Source: Dicyema japonicum (taxonomy: Eukaryota; Dicyemida; Rhombozoa; Dicyemidae). Taken from it: a stretch of DNA of 64,000 nt. Made by a program: the position numbers and the translations under genes. Below the pieces are notes generated by a model. The model worked only from the letters and a program-made list of their open reading frames with translations. It did no database searches and had not been told where the DNA came from. How positions within the stretch are numbered: position 1 is the first letter of the stretch; each line of letters opens with the position of its first letter. Shown here piece after piece: positions 1-10,835 of this stretch. The DNA lies in NCBI GenBank assembly GCA_011109175.1, contig RDEW01000012.1, positions 1,032,552 to 1,096,551 of the forward strand, given 5' to 3'.

Positions 1-1037
1 GAGAGAAAATGCAACAAATTTGCTACCTCAGAGCCTACGTCAGCAGAAGTCGATGCTTTGAAGGCACTTTGCATTGTCTCCCTCGTGTGGAATATCGAGG
101 ACAACTTCTCTGTTAACCTATTAGACAGGAATACTTCCATTTCCGTTAAAAATATCATCAGTGAGGGTATTTCCTCCACGACCAATCTTCAAGCTTCTAG
201 ATTGTTCTCAAAGATCCCTGAAGGTCATGGAAATTCTTCAATTTGTCACTGCCACGGGATTTTCAGTTTACTTGTGAATGGGTGGGACAACTGTGAGATA
301 ACATATTTGAGTCATTTGAGGATAAACCACTCCAACGACTTGTAAGGCATTTTATGTGCCTGATTTGATCCCTTTTTTATCAGAGGAAGTTAACGGCCTC
401 CAAAGTTGCAGCTTTGATCCACGAATGCATTCCTTCGCTCCCAATGAGTTCTCTCTGCTTTCTCTTATCATTGAGGTTAATTCCACGTTTCTCCACGCTC
501 AAAGGTATTTATATGACTTATTGCAGAGCTCGGAACGCCTTCCTTGCTGCCAGGCATCAAAAAAGGTCTCCACAGATCATAATAATGCACATTTTGTACG
601 AACTCGAGGATCTGAATGCTCTAGTGGTTTGTTTTGTTTACCAACATTTAGTCCTCCCCAACGGATTGGACTCATCAACAGAATACGCAAGTTGTACAAC
701 TATTTTTGTGTTTTGCCTGAGTCTGGGTCATTTCCCCTTATTTGGCGACTTTTTTTGAAGTTTGAGGTAACTTTGATGTTGAATTGTTTAGAATGAGTTT
801 GGTACGAAGAATGACCTTAATTCTGAGTATTTCCGAGGTATTCAGATTTGTCCATGGTGTAAGGTTTGGTTGGTTATTGAGTAAAGAATTTGTGTATGGA
901 TTATTTGGTATTCACCTGGGAATTTGGATGAGGTTGTAAGTGTGATGGTGGATAAGGGAATTCGTGTTAGGGTCCCAATTGAGGAGATTGAATTACTCAT
1001 TGGAATTGAAATGAGGAAAATTGAATTGGACTATTAA
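1..1037 (+). CDS. NRDE2: NRDE2-like protein, C-terminal part (5' end outside window)
   Basis: NRDE2 is a HAT-repeat nuclear protein that works with MTR4 and the exosome in nuclear RNA surveillance and gene silencing. The C-terminal exons are clear: about 384-504, 527-623, 652-690, 722-766, 792-864 and 888-1037, separated by GT-AG introns of 22, 28, 31, 25 and 23 nt. The spliced product contains HAT-like segments (RARNAFLAARHQK, then SFPLIWRLFLKFENEFG), a CPWCK motif, and the closing GIRVRVPIEEIELLI, which matches the end of vertebrate NRDE2 as I remember it. Two frame breaks are needed: near 470-475 (one base missing) and near 905. Bases 1-345 are open in frame 1 and probably hold upstream exons, but I could not settle their splicing. 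The 3' end is well supported; the symbol is a recognition from memory, not a search. Confidence 0.66.
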
Positions 1038-1730
1038 TATGTATTTTATATTTTAAATCTTTTTTATTGTTTTTTGATTTGTCTTTGTATATTAGTTGGT
1101 CTTTGATTATTCAGTCAACTCACAATTGTAACAACATTCTCATTAAAGACAAACAAAGTCGTAGCGATATTTATGGGGAACTACGTTTTATTAAAAATTC
1201 TGCCAGGAGGCCTGGCTTCGTTCGCAGTTTACCCACTCTAGCTTCAAAGCCTAGTATGGAAGTACGTGCCATCCACTCTGGTCCTCACAAGAAAAATTTA
1301 ATCCACTCCACTACCATGCTCGGAAACTGGGGACTGAATGTCTTTAATTAGCTGTTTACTGATAATTTTTTTCAGTTTGTTTGAAATTAATAAAATTAAT
1401 TATTAAATAAGGTTTTGTAAACAATGGCAATAAACCTTACTTTTAACTGAAATGGTATTTTGAATTCGACATTTTTACCCGCATCATTAACAGCCTAAAA
1501 TTAGCACATTGAGTCAACATTGACTTTGTCCATGAGTATTAGAAGTGCGACGAGACCGAACACATCCCAATTATACATACTCCCTTATATCTCTGATTGA
1601 AGATTCTAACCTAGCTAATCCAACAACTATCATCAATGTACTCAATTTTAAGAGTCTCGTTCTTCTTAATAAGGAATGACAAGACTCCCACCTGATTTGC
1701 TCCAAGAGCCTACTTTTAAAATTTATTATT
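1038..1730. other. intergenic, no gene recognised
   Basis: AT-rich sequence downstream of the NRDE2-like gene. A 94-codon open frame at 1067-1351 (+) has no recognisable motif, and I could not extend it by micro-intron splicing. Confidence 0.5.
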
Positions 1731-2034
1731 GTGAGTCCGAGTATTTCTTAAAATTTGGAGTAGCCTTGATATAGGCATTCCCGTGACGTCTTCCACCTTG
1801 GATAGCCACCGAGTCCTTGGTCGGCCAGGTCTTCTCTTCCCAGTAATATTGCTCAGCATAATGGTTCTTTCCAGTGAATCAAAACGGACAACATGCCCAA
1901 AGAACGCCGATCTGTGTTTTACGATTCTTCCTTCTAGCGAAATGTCAGTCTCTACCAGTTTGAGTTCATCGGTGTTTGTTATTTTGGAAGTCCAAGGATG
2001 CTCTCTACTAGCGTTCTCAATACGACAGAGTTAG
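1731..2034 (-). pseudogene. non-LTR retrotransposon C-terminal tail fragment
   Basis: Read on the minus strand, this gives the common tail that follows the reverse transcriptase of many jockey/CR1-type elements: AFFGHVVRFDSLER, then GKRRPGRPRTRW, then a short acidic/hydrophobic run. Only the tail is present, with no RT motifs next to it. It is an old truncated insertion just downstream of the SLC17-like remnant on the same strand. Confidence 0.7.
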
Positions 2035-2165
2035 TATATGCTTCGGTTTGGACTATAATAAATAATCAAAAATATAAAAAAGAGATATCCTCAAGTTTAT
2101 TTGACTGTCAATATAATAATCCAATTCATTAAGTATATTTAGTAATAAAATGTATGTTAGTTAAT

Positions 2166-3005
2166 TTATATTTGTTTATTATCCGGATCACGCTTTTGCA
2201 AAGCCCAGTCCTGTATAGTCCCCTTAGCAAAAAGTCGTAAAAATAAGGATCCACGAATTCAATAGCCAAAAATATTTAATACTAACTACCATTGAGATGC
2301 TATGTGCTTTAATAGAGGAAACTAATTTACTTGATCTGTGACGATTGAATAGGTAAGTTGCATGCAGCCCAATGAGCCAAATGTGGCCACCATGTTGATT
2401 ATTCCGTGAATAATTCCGGAATATTGAGGAGCGATGTCTGCAGTATTGGGGACACTCACTCAAACTTCAAATCCGCTCAAGAGGGAGGAATTGTAGATTA
2501 GAGAGATTCCATAATAGTATTTATCAGGGGAATTAAAGTCGCTAGGAAAAAGCAAATTGAGGTAGGAAACATCGCTAAATTATTAGAATTAAGTTATAAA
2601 CAGAAAAAATTCACGGATTTCTGATTTTGACGTTGACAAATATTATTCACTAAAATGCTGTCGTATTCCACCAATTTAAAAAATATTTGCTTTAAGTTTA
2701 TAAAATTACAGATGAAATGATGATGAGTTAAAGTCTTTCACACATGAATATGGTAGAAGATAGTGAAATAGAGTGACAATAATAATGCTAATGAGGAGCA
2801 TTTATGTGAGAGCAGCCTTTATTGGAAATTCTAAAAGATCATCGAGATATTTGGACTCTAATTTTAGAAAATAAATCTCTATTAGCATTTGCAGTGATAA
2901 ATTCCCTTTACTTTCGGTTGTCCACCTATTTTTCATTGAGTCGTCTGTATAAAGGAAGTAAAACAAAATAACCCACACAATTCCTAACCCTTTTATAGGC
3001 TTTAC
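2166..3005 (-). pseudogene. SLC17A5: sialin-like SLC17 transporter, degenerate
   Basis: SLC17A5 (sialin) is a multi-pass lysosomal/vesicular anion transporter that exports sialic acid with protons. On the minus strand the last transmembrane region reads ADIAPQYSGIIHGI (family: LDIAPSYAGILLGI) and the C-terminus reads LFAKGTIQDWAL (sialin: LFAKGEVQNWAL). A 24-nt GT-AG intron lies between the VTDQ and HIASQW codons (about 2317-2340). Further upstream (2880-3005) GIVWVILFYFLYTDDS resembles the cytoplasmic-loop region before the second half of the family. Two in-frame stops lie in the last helix (after ASQW, and after IFGY), and the segments between are not in one frame, so this copy looks decayed. 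SLC17 family membership is fairly sure; sialin rather than another SLC17 member is inferred from the C-terminal motif. Confidence 0.6.
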
Positions 3006-3909
3006 ACAAGTCCTGGCTGTCGTTTCAAAAGGTAATGTGAATTTTATTAAATAGAATTTTATAGCAGTTGGTTCCCCTAATGATTACTTAAGGATAAAAT
3101 TCTGTTATGATTGATGAAAGTAAATTTGTGGTCATAAATTTATTGAATAATATATGGACAACAGTAGATCACGTGATTGATATAAAAAAATTCAACATTG
3201 AAAGACAGAACCTGATATTGCTCATTTCAGGCTGAATATATAGAACAAGCTAAGAAACACTGTTTTATATGTTCAAGTGTTATACACAATAATTCCATAA
3301 TTGATCATTGAAAAAAAGGATTTTTTTCAAAAATGTGGGTATCCTAATTACTCCTTTGAAACAAAGATTTCTTCCTAGTGTATCCTTAAAATCGGAATAT
3401 CCCGTAAATTTTTTTAATTAACTCTTAATCCTTTTCGTATTTTATAAAAACATAAATAAGTTAATGTGATGACGTTGTTCACCCACGAAATGTCTTTAGG
3501 TCTTCAAGATTGATGTGACCCCTCGTCCTTAATGTTAACAGATGAAATGATGATGAGTCAACGTCTTACACACAAATATTTTATTTAGAATCGCATTAGC
3601 CCAAATTATGGAATGTTGAGGAGGTACCGTTAGCAGTGAGAAAAAAGAAGGAATCTAATAATATATGTCGTATAACAAGTCGTAAATTCGAGTAATGTAT
3701 GAATGGACAACTAAGGCAGCCATAGAAATCAACCACTAGCGGATATGATTAATGGTCCGTTTAAGATAAGAACAAATCATAAATTGATTCTCTTTTTTTA
3801 TGAGGCAAATTTAATGAAATAAAAGTTATAAAAACATAAATAATTAATTTATCGATAATTTAATGTCAAACAAAAATTGAGATAAATTTTTTTACCCATT
3901 AACAGAAAA
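3006..3909. other. AT-rich spacer with short dispersed repeat
   Basis: No gene seen. A phrase around 2710-2750 (GATGAAATGATGATGAGT) recurs at about 3540-3560, and the block from about 3460 onward is the upstream part of the tandem duplication repeated at about 6425. Confidence 0.5.
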
Positions 3910-4944
3910 ATGAGAAAAGTATTAACGCTCTTTAATCTTTAGTTCAGAGTAGCTGTAATAGGAGCACATGGGGGAGTTGGACAATCCACGTGTCTTCTTT
4001 TGAAATGCAACTGCGACTTAATAAGCGAACTCAATTTACTGGATATTGTCGATCCTAAGGGAATTGCCTTAGATTTGTCACATATTCCGAACAAATGCAA
4101 GGTCAGAGGATTCGTGTCCCAGACGAAGTGGAAGAAGGATTAACTGGAGTTGATTTTGTTCTGTTCTGTCTTGAAAAAGGGAAAATCAAAAGACATACAA
4201 GATCAAGTTTATTTTATGGGAATGCCCCCTTGTGGAAGAACATATGAATAGTATTGCCAAATATTGCCCATCAGCCATGGTGGCCTTCATCACGAATCCA
4301 GTAACTCCCATTATTTATGCAGGTTAATTCACTAGTTCCATTGGCTGTCCAAGCGTTAGCCAATAATGGAGTCGACGGGTCCAGAAGAGTGGTAGGAGTT
4401 ACGACTCTAGACCTTATAAGAACAATCTCGTTCGTTTCCGATATGCTAGTTTATTAAAATTGTGACTTTTCAAGGATATCGAACCATCCGAGGTCACAAG
4501 CACTGTTATGGGGGGACATTCCGGTCAGACTATAACAGCAATTATTACGGACGGAAATTTTACAGAGTCAGAAAATGCAGATCTCTGCGAAAAAATCAGA
4601 GATGCCGGATTTGCGGTTTATATTGCCAGAAATAATGTTTTGATGATTATTGACTGGTGTAGGTATCCTCTACATTGGGGATCGCTGCAGCCGGTTTTAG
4701 AATTACGCAATCAATCCTCTCAGGTTTAAACGGTGACCCGAATGTTGTTGATACTGCTTTTGTAAAGTCTAATCTCACCCGAACGTCTTATTTTTCTTCC
4801 CCAGTTCGTTTTGGAAAGGAAGGAGTCGAAGAAATCTTCCCATTACCAAAATTCACTAAATCACAGGAAGAAATGCTGGAAAAGTCACTTCAGTCAATTG
4901 AACAGGAAATTCAAACTGGCCTCGATTATTTCAATAAATCATGA
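3910..4944 (+). pseudogene. MDH: malate dehydrogenase, tandem copy 1 (two frameshifts in first half)
   Basis: Malate dehydrogenase interconverts malate and oxaloacetate with NAD. The spliced reading shows the Rossmann glycine motif GAHGGVGQ, LDIVDPKGIALDLSHIP, NSLVPLAVQALANNG, VTTLDLIR (catalytic Asp and substrate Arg), the catalytic histidine in GGHSGQT, and a complete C-terminus ending FNKS. Introns are GT-AG at 4301-4322 (22 nt), 4449-4474 (26) and 4637-4662 (26). A 24-nt intron at 3919-3942 would also remove an in-frame TAG just after the start. Compared with copy 2, one base is missing near 4114 and one in a C-run at 4225-4229, which break the reading frame. The mobile substrate loop keeps TR but has lysine where the family usually has its first arginine. 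No obvious mitochondrial presequence is present, so the compartment is open. Confidence 0.85.
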
Positions 4945-5089
4945 AACCACAACTTTTAATTATCAACTAATTACTAAAAATCACATTTTGGTCAAATTAA
5001 TTTATTAATTCATTTTATAACAATGCTATTTATTTTAATATTCTAAAAATTAAGATCACACCCCTTTCAACATTAACCATTTTTTTACC
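4945..5089 (+). other. MDH copy 1 3' flank
   Basis: AT-rich 3' flank, almost identical to the flank after copy 2 (7858-7940). This shows that the duplicated unit extends past the coding region. Confidence 0.7.
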
Positions 5090-5215
5090 GTGTGCCTCCA
5101 TGTGGTACTGCGTGGCTAATTGGTTAAAATTCTCTGTTTGTTTGTCTGTTCCATCTCTCTCTACCTACTAGAGTGTGTCCAGTGCCAGGCCGGCACGAAA
5201 AAGTATCATTTTCTC
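5090..5215 (+). repeat. dispersed repeat family A, copy 1
   Basis: A short interspersed repeat with a GTGG-rich head, a TGGCTAATTGGTT phrase, a pyrimidine-rich middle and the near-palindrome GTGCCAGGCCGGCAC followed by GAAAAAG. Related copies lie near 6.0, 25.8, 33.2, 35.1, 35.6 and 38.8 kb. The TGGCTANTTGGTT phrase loosely recalls an RNA polymerase III A box, so a SINE is possible, but I see no convincing B box. Confidence 0.6.
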
Positions 5216-5974
5216 TTCCTCGCTCAATATCAATATCGAGGATTATTTAATTAGTCGAAGGTTTGATATTATAGTTTATTATTACACGAGTGACCCGTCA
5301 TCAGTGGACTCTCACTGCGGAACTGGATTGTCTAGAAAGGACCCACACACAAGAAAAAGAAAATAGAAGTGAAGATCATTCCTTGGTTCTACGATTAGTT
5401 AAAATTAACTGTTTTTTATTTAAATAAAGTGTGTGTCCTGCCTATGCGGAGATAATACCACGGCTCCGTGAAAAGGCTGTTATTATTATTATTACCTACT
5501 CTCTGAGAGGGTGTTAAAATGGTAGATGTAGAACTTTATTATTTATTATTCATTTATTAATTCCTAACAATAACAGAAAAGTAACTCTTAAAACTAGACG
5601 CTCACAAAAGTCGCTCAGGGTTATGTGTGTGACCTAAACACGAAAAGACAAAGAATAGTGAAAACTGGATACCCTTTTTCGGTTTATTGGAAATTATTAA
5701 ATAAATATTCATATTAAAAATTAGACTATATTTGTTAGTTAAACACACAAACGAGAAAACTTAACTAATTAATATAATTTGTATTAACTCCATGCGTCAA
5801 AAATTAATACGACTCAGAGTATTTAGTTCCCACCATCACAAAAGTAATGTCCTTCCAATGGCACACTAATCCATCATCCCACAGAAAGGGAAAAAATGTC
5901 AAGTATTGCAGTTATTGAAACTCCCACGGTAAATTGGGGGAGAGCAAATAATCTTTTTTATATAACCAAGGCAA
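5216..5974. other. repeat-derived noncoding sequence
   Basis: No gene recognised. The stretch around 5300-5370 (catcagtgga..., acccacacacaagaaaaag) resembles 61215-61280, so both are probably pieces of one further dispersed family. Confidence 0.45.
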
Positions 5975-6075
5975 TGAGCGGTACCTGAGACAAGTGGACC
6001 ACATGACGTTACTCGAGGAGAAAAGGAAGAAAAGAAATAGAAGAATGAAAAATCTTCAACCAAGAGCCACATGAC
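5975..6075 (-). repeat. dispersed repeat family A, copy 2 (inverted)
   Basis: The reverse complement carries the same order of phrases as the copy at 25.8 kb: GGTTGAAG, a pyrimidine-rich stretch, then GTCATGTGGTCCACTTG. Confidence 0.6.
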
Positions 6076-6821
6076 ACCAAAGTAATGTTCCAAGAAGTTG
6101 GAAATCAGCATCTCAGCTCCAGGGGTATCCAAACCTCAGCTAGGGCGAATCGGAAATCGTCTTGTCATACCAAGTCGAATGCCCTCTCAACAAAACACAT
6201 CTATAAAATAATTTTCATTGAAGCGTTGACAAACTGTGAGACTGAATCTTTCATCAAATTCTTTCCCAACTTTATATATTTCTTAATTAATTTATTAGCA
6301 TTTAATACTCTGTTTGTTTTCTGGAATGCTCAGTTTCAAACCTAAATCATTAATTTTCAAAGTTTTGCATATCCACCTCCGAAAAGCACCATTTGTAGGA
6401 ATCAAGCATTAATTGATCGGAAGGATAATATGGTGACGTTTCTGCCCACGAAATGTCTTTAGGTCCTTAAAATTAATGTGACCCTTCGTCCCCATTTTAA
6501 GTCATCTGATACAAAAAGTTTGAAAAACTGAGTTAGCGTGGACACACAAATGTCTCGATTCGAATCTCGTTAGCCCCAAATTAGAAAAAAACTGAGCAAG
6601 ATAATTCTGCATTGAAAAGGAAAAAGGTATAACCAGTTGTAAAATTTAGTGATGTATGACTGAGCTACTACGTCAGCAATAGAAATCAATCCTTAGGAAA
6701 TCTCCAACCTTTGTCAAACAAAATTAATGAAATAAAAGTTATAAAAACATAAATAATTAATTTAACGATAATTGAATGTCAAACAAAAATTGAGATAAAA
6801 TTTTATACCCATTTAAAGTAA
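6076..6821. other. spacer and start of the duplicated MDH unit
   Basis: No gene recognised up to about 6425. From there to 6821 the sequence parallels 3460-3909 (for example CCCACGAAATGTCTTTAGGT), so it is the upstream part of the second MDH unit. Confidence 0.55.
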
Positions 6822-7930
6822 ATGAGAAAAGTATTAAAGCTCTTGAATTCTTCGTTTAAGGTAGCTGTAATTGGAGCACATGGGGGAGTTGGACAATCCA
6901 CCAGTCTTCTTTTGAAATGCAACTGCAACTTAATAAGCAAACTCAATTTACTGGATATTGTTGATCCTAAGGGAATTGCCTTAGATTTGTCACATATTCC
7001 AAACAAATGCAAGGTCAGAGGATTCGTTGTCCCAGACGAAGTAGAAGAAGGATTAACCGGAGTTGATTTTGTGCTGTTCTGTCTGGAAAATGGGAAAATC
7101 ACAGGACATACAAGATCAAGTTTATTTTATGGGAATGCCCCCCTTGTGGAAGAACATATGAATAGCATTGCCAAATATTGTCCATCAGCCATGGTGGCCT
7201 TCATCACGAATCCAGTAACTCCCATTATTTATGCAGGTTAATTCATTGGCCCCATTGGCTGTCCAAGCGTTAGCCAATAATGGAGTCGACGGGTCCAGAA
7301 GAGTGGTAGGAGTTACGACTCTAGACCTAATAAGAACAATCTCATTCGTTTCCGATATGCTAGTTTATTAAAATTGTGACTTTTCAAGGATATCGAACCA
7401 TCCGAGGTCACAAGCACTGTTATGGGGGGACATTCCGGTGAGACTATAACAGCAATTATCAGGGACGGAAATTTTAATGAGTCAGAAACTGCAGATCTCT
7501 GCGAAAAAATCAGTGATGCTGGATTTGACGTTTATAGAGCCAGAAATAATGTTTTGGTAATTATTGACTGATGTAGGTGTCCTCGACTTTGGGGATCGCT
7601 GCAGCTGGTTTTAGAATTACGCAGTCGATCCTCTCAGGTCTAAACGGTGACCCGAATGTGGTTGATACTGCTTTTGTAAAGTCTAATCTCACCCGAACGT
7701 CTTATTTTTCTTCCCCAGTTCGTTTTGGAAAGGAAGGAGTCGAAGAAATCTTCCCATTACCAAATTCACTAAATCACAGGAAGAAATGCTGGAAAAGTCA
7801 TTTCAGTATATTGAACAGGAAATTCAAACTGGCCTCGATTATTTCAATAAATCATGAAACCACAACTTTTAATTATCAGCTAATTACTAAAAATCACATT
7901 TTTGTCAAATTAATTTATTAATTCATTTTA
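6425..7930 (+). repeat. second unit of a tandem segmental duplication
   Basis: About 1.5 kb containing promoter region, MDH copy 2 and 3' flank, repeating about 3460-5010 in the same orientation. The presence of all introns in both units shows DNA-level duplication, not retroposition. Confidence 0.8.
6822..7857 (+). pseudogene. MDH: malate dehydrogenase, tandem copy 2 (one frameshift near C-terminus)
   Basis: Second copy of the NAD-dependent malate dehydrogenase gene, closely similar to the copy 2.9 kb upstream. The N-terminal half is open without frameshift, and all motifs are present: GAHGGVGQ, LDIVDPKG, VTTLDLIR, GGHSG. Introns sit at the same places: 7215-7236 (22 nt), 7363-7388 (26) and 7551-7576 (26). 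The frame is lost at 7762-7764, where copy 1 has one more A; with that base the C-terminus would follow copy 1 to the TGA at 7855-7857. Copy 1 is broken only in its first half and copy 2 only at its end, so neither copy reads through as written. The start region can be read either straight through (RKVLKLLNSSFKVAVIG) or with a 30-nt intron after codon 3. Confidence 0.85.
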
Positions 7931-8439
7931 TAACAAAACATCTACAGTGGGTAAAATAAGTCACGGCAACCCTTACATAAATTCAAAATTTTACTTTTTT
8001 AACAGAATATAACATATTTCAACTTAATGTAAAATATTTAAGATTTAAATAACTGTTCTCTGTAAAAGTTTAATTTTTTAGTTGATTCACCATTTTTTAT
8101 CGATGTGAATCTCAATTTCTCTGTTTCGTGATTTTTAAGTGGAATAGTCATGGAATATTCTTGTTTTGAACTATTTTTGTTTTATTCGCTCCAACAAGTC
8201 AATTAGTAAATTAATTATTCATTTACATGATTACATTTGCAATTTGTTCTCGTGTAGATTTTATTATGCCAATGTAGAGTACAAAATAACCATGTCCGAA
8301 TTTGAGAACATTCATTAAATCCACGAGCAAATATTACGAGAACATGAAGATGTCAAAGGATATAGAAGGCTTTTGAACACTTTAATTTTCCAATCAGCTC
8401 AATTAGAACATTATTATAAAGATAAATCGATTTGGTAAC
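7931..8439. other. AT-rich spacer
   Basis: I see no gene, RNA or repeat structure that I can name. Confidence 0.5.
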
Positions 8440-9420
8440 AGCATTATGCTTGGAAGAGGCTGATATCAGTTATTTTTAAATCTGAGAAAATGGTACATGA
8501 GTTTAAAACAAGGCTTGAAAGACAAAACAGTTGTCTCTGAGAAAAGCTGGAATTTTGTTGGCGAACAGCTAAGAAACACACATATGGCACAGAATTTCTG
8601 CAGGTAAAATACCAAATAGACCCAACTATAGACATTGTGCAGGCTCTAACGAACTCACAAATTAATTATCTCCTGTTTAACATAAAAAAAAACAAAAGTC
8701 TCTATTCAATATTATTTGAATTATTTGAAATGATACATTTGACATACAATCATCGTCTACATGGATTACGAAGAGAGATATTTCACCAAATGCTGAAGCA
8801 TGTTCTTTCTCCGGGATCTTGGTCTAAAGTGCCCACATTGCAATACCTCAAAAACAGTCGATCATATGGCCACGAGGTGCAACAGGATACTAATCTCTGA
8901 CTCTCGAAGACGACACAATGAAATAGTCTGATGCATTCACATGCACTTATCCGAGAAATTCGGATTTAAAAAAATCAAAAAAATTGAAGTCGCAGTCTAT
9001 TCAAAGCATAATTAGTATGCTGATATCTAAGTTGATACGACTATTCCAACGGAGTCCAAAGTCCAGTAGAACAAGTCTTACATTTTCTTGTATGATGATA
9101 AAATGAACCAAATATGGCTAGGTTGAAGTGGAAGAACTTCATAAATATGATATTTTTGCGAGCGAATTAGAGATCATATACAAAGCCAAATTGAAAATTC
9201 TCCCCATTGTTCTGGGATGGGATTGTCTCCAGGTTTTTCAGGTCATACTTGAACATCATTGGAATTACGGGTAGCACTCAAGCGTATATCCAAACGATTG
9301 CGCTAAAAAGACCCTAAAGAGCATGACTATCGAATATAGCACGGCTTCGATGAATTAACGATGGGGATCAATATAAAACTAGGAATGGTGAGGAATCCTC
9401 TTATTGGTTACAAGTCGGAA
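8440..9420 (+). pseudogene. R4/Dong-like non-LTR retrotransposon, 3' part, decayed
   Basis: Pieces in several frames follow the C-terminal order of R4-like elements: a CCHC-like finger (KCPHCNTSKTVDHMATRC, about 8835-8890), RRHNEIV, then the restriction-like endonuclease region (FLYDDKMNQIWL, HKYDIFASELEIIYKAK, LKILPIVLGWD) and QAYIQTIALKR. The same order is seen more intact at 53436-54035 (minus). There are many stops and shifts, so this copy is inactive. Confidence 0.72.
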
Positions 9421-9535
9421 AAAAAAACCAAAAATTTGCTCTTTAGCTTAAATGTAATTGCCAAAAAACCAAAAATTTACTCTTTAGCTTAAATGTAAGC
9501 CAAAAAACCAAAAATTTGTTATTTGGCCTAAAAAG
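9421..9535 (+). repeat. tandem repeat, about 40-bp unit, three copies
   Basis: Three successive units beginning with AAAAAACCAAAAATTT and continuing with CTCTTTAGCTTAAATGTAA; the third is divergent. Confidence 0.8.
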
Positions 9536-9675
9536 TTGCCGACTATGGTTTAAGGAAACGCGGGTATTTAAAATTAATTTAGTAATTCAAAATATTTAAA
9601 TTAAAATTAGTTGTATTTTATTTTAAAAATATTGTTTTCAAAAAAATAAATTTTTGAGCGGGATAAATCGTCGTA

Positions 9676-10015
9676 ATGGATTCTAGTTATAGTGGATATG
9701 ATCAAGACACGTTAGCAGATGACACGTAATATAGAATTTAAAATTTAGATTTGAAATAAAAAAAGACTCAAACTCTGGAATAGACGGGAATTTTAACATT
9801 CAAGAACATTTCAGTAAATTTATATCTTATTGGACAAATTCATTTCAGTTAGATTAAGTTTCAAAAACTGTAGAAAAAGGATCGAATTGGAGTCACAATG
9901 TTCTTCATCGTTGGAAGAACTATTAGAAGATGCATCCAAACACGAAAAAATGATAGCCATTGAAAAGCAAAAAACGCTGGAAAAGTTGACCAACATCACC
10001 TCGTTGCTCGAGTAG
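9676..10015 (+). CDS. small coiled-coil protein, unidentified
   Basis: Three exons, 9676-9725, 9749-9847 and 9874-10015, joined across GT-AG introns of 23 nt (9726-9748) and 26 nt (9848-9873). They give a protein of about 96 residues. Without splicing each exon runs into a stop within or just past the intron, so the model is well determined. The N-terminus is acidic and Ser-rich (MDSSYSGYDQDTLADD); the last 50 residues are a strong amphipathic helix rich in Glu, Lys and Leu (LEELLEDASKHEKMIAIEKQ). The EKM-AI phrase weakly recalls IFT20, and small trafficking-complex subunits are another possibility, but I do not claim either. It is intact, with no frame break. Confidence 0.6.
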
Positions 10016-10326
10016 CTTCATTATTAGCGTTAATTGTTTTTGTTTAATTTTCCTTTACTAGTTCTTTCGATTAACACAATAATAATCTCGAGTGACCTCA
10101 ATAATAAAAAATATTCATTTTAAGACATTTTTTGTCATTTACCCTTCTTGGGTGTCTCCCTGTTCCAAGGTGGCACCAAAATAACTTGCTTCTTTTACAA
10201 TGAACAATTCCTCAATGGGGTTCCCACGACTGTAAAGACTAGATATCACCATTAAATTAATTAAGTGAAAAAGCGACTATTATGCTATTTTTTCTGATTT
10301 GAAATAAAAAATATTCCAAAAATATA

Positions 10327-10835
10327 AACTTACAGTTTGGTAGTCGGGAAACACAAATAATCGGAAGAGAGTGAATCTCATTGAAGTATATCCCTTCTGT
10401 TTTGACATTTCCCAATTTCATACTTCTAAGTTGAGATTGACACAACAATTTAGAATTATCAAAAATATGAAGACCAAAATCCACACAAAAAGCACAGAAT
10501 TAATCAGTATCTGAGAATTCGTAATACACCGAGTCAAACTCCTGTTTGACAATTAGCCAGGCACAAAAGAAGCAATCGTTATGTTTTTCTTGACCAATCT
10601 ATTGAGAAGAGCATACTCTTTAGTCATTTGGAATTGCTCTTTAGTCTCCAATTTACAATCCAAAAGGTGGTAAACATTTCTTTCCATTAATAAACTTTGT
10701 GCAATGTTTGCAGAAGTTGACTGAATTAGCTTTATTCTTGTTGAGGTACGAGATACTTTTGTAACCAATTTGAAAGAATTCTGTTTCTTGTACTCTTAGC
10801 AATATGCTCACATATGATGTGAAAAGCTATCATTA
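10327..10835 (-). pseudogene. possible Tudor-like gene, frame-broken
   Basis: On the minus strand a 71-codon frame (about 10768-10553, LLMERNVYHLLDCKLETKEQ) can be joined by a 23-nt GT-AG intron to EFDSVYYEFSDTD. After an in-frame TAA the same frame continues with FCAFCVDFG, a run that resembles the beta strands of a Tudor barrel, and ends in a long open stretch to about 10327. The upstream exon (FHIICEHIAKSTRNRILSNW) would fit only if one G were missing at the splice site. This is either a decayed gene or a real one with sequence errors; the Tudor reading is tentative. Confidence 0.3.

Noticed and set aside
356-796. 146-codon ORF on the plus strand
   Set aside because: It runs through a 22-nt intron (505-526) and shifts away from the NRDE2-like frame; only part of it is real exon.
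1067-1351. 94-codon ORF downstream of NRDE2
   Set aside because: No motif, no start context, no extension by splicing.
2224-2463. 79-codon minus-strand ORF as a separate protein
   Set aside because: It overlaps the SLC17-like remnant in another frame; the transporter motifs lie in the neighbouring frames.
6803-7102. 99-codon minus-strand ORF
   Set aside because: Antisense shadow of MDH copy 2.
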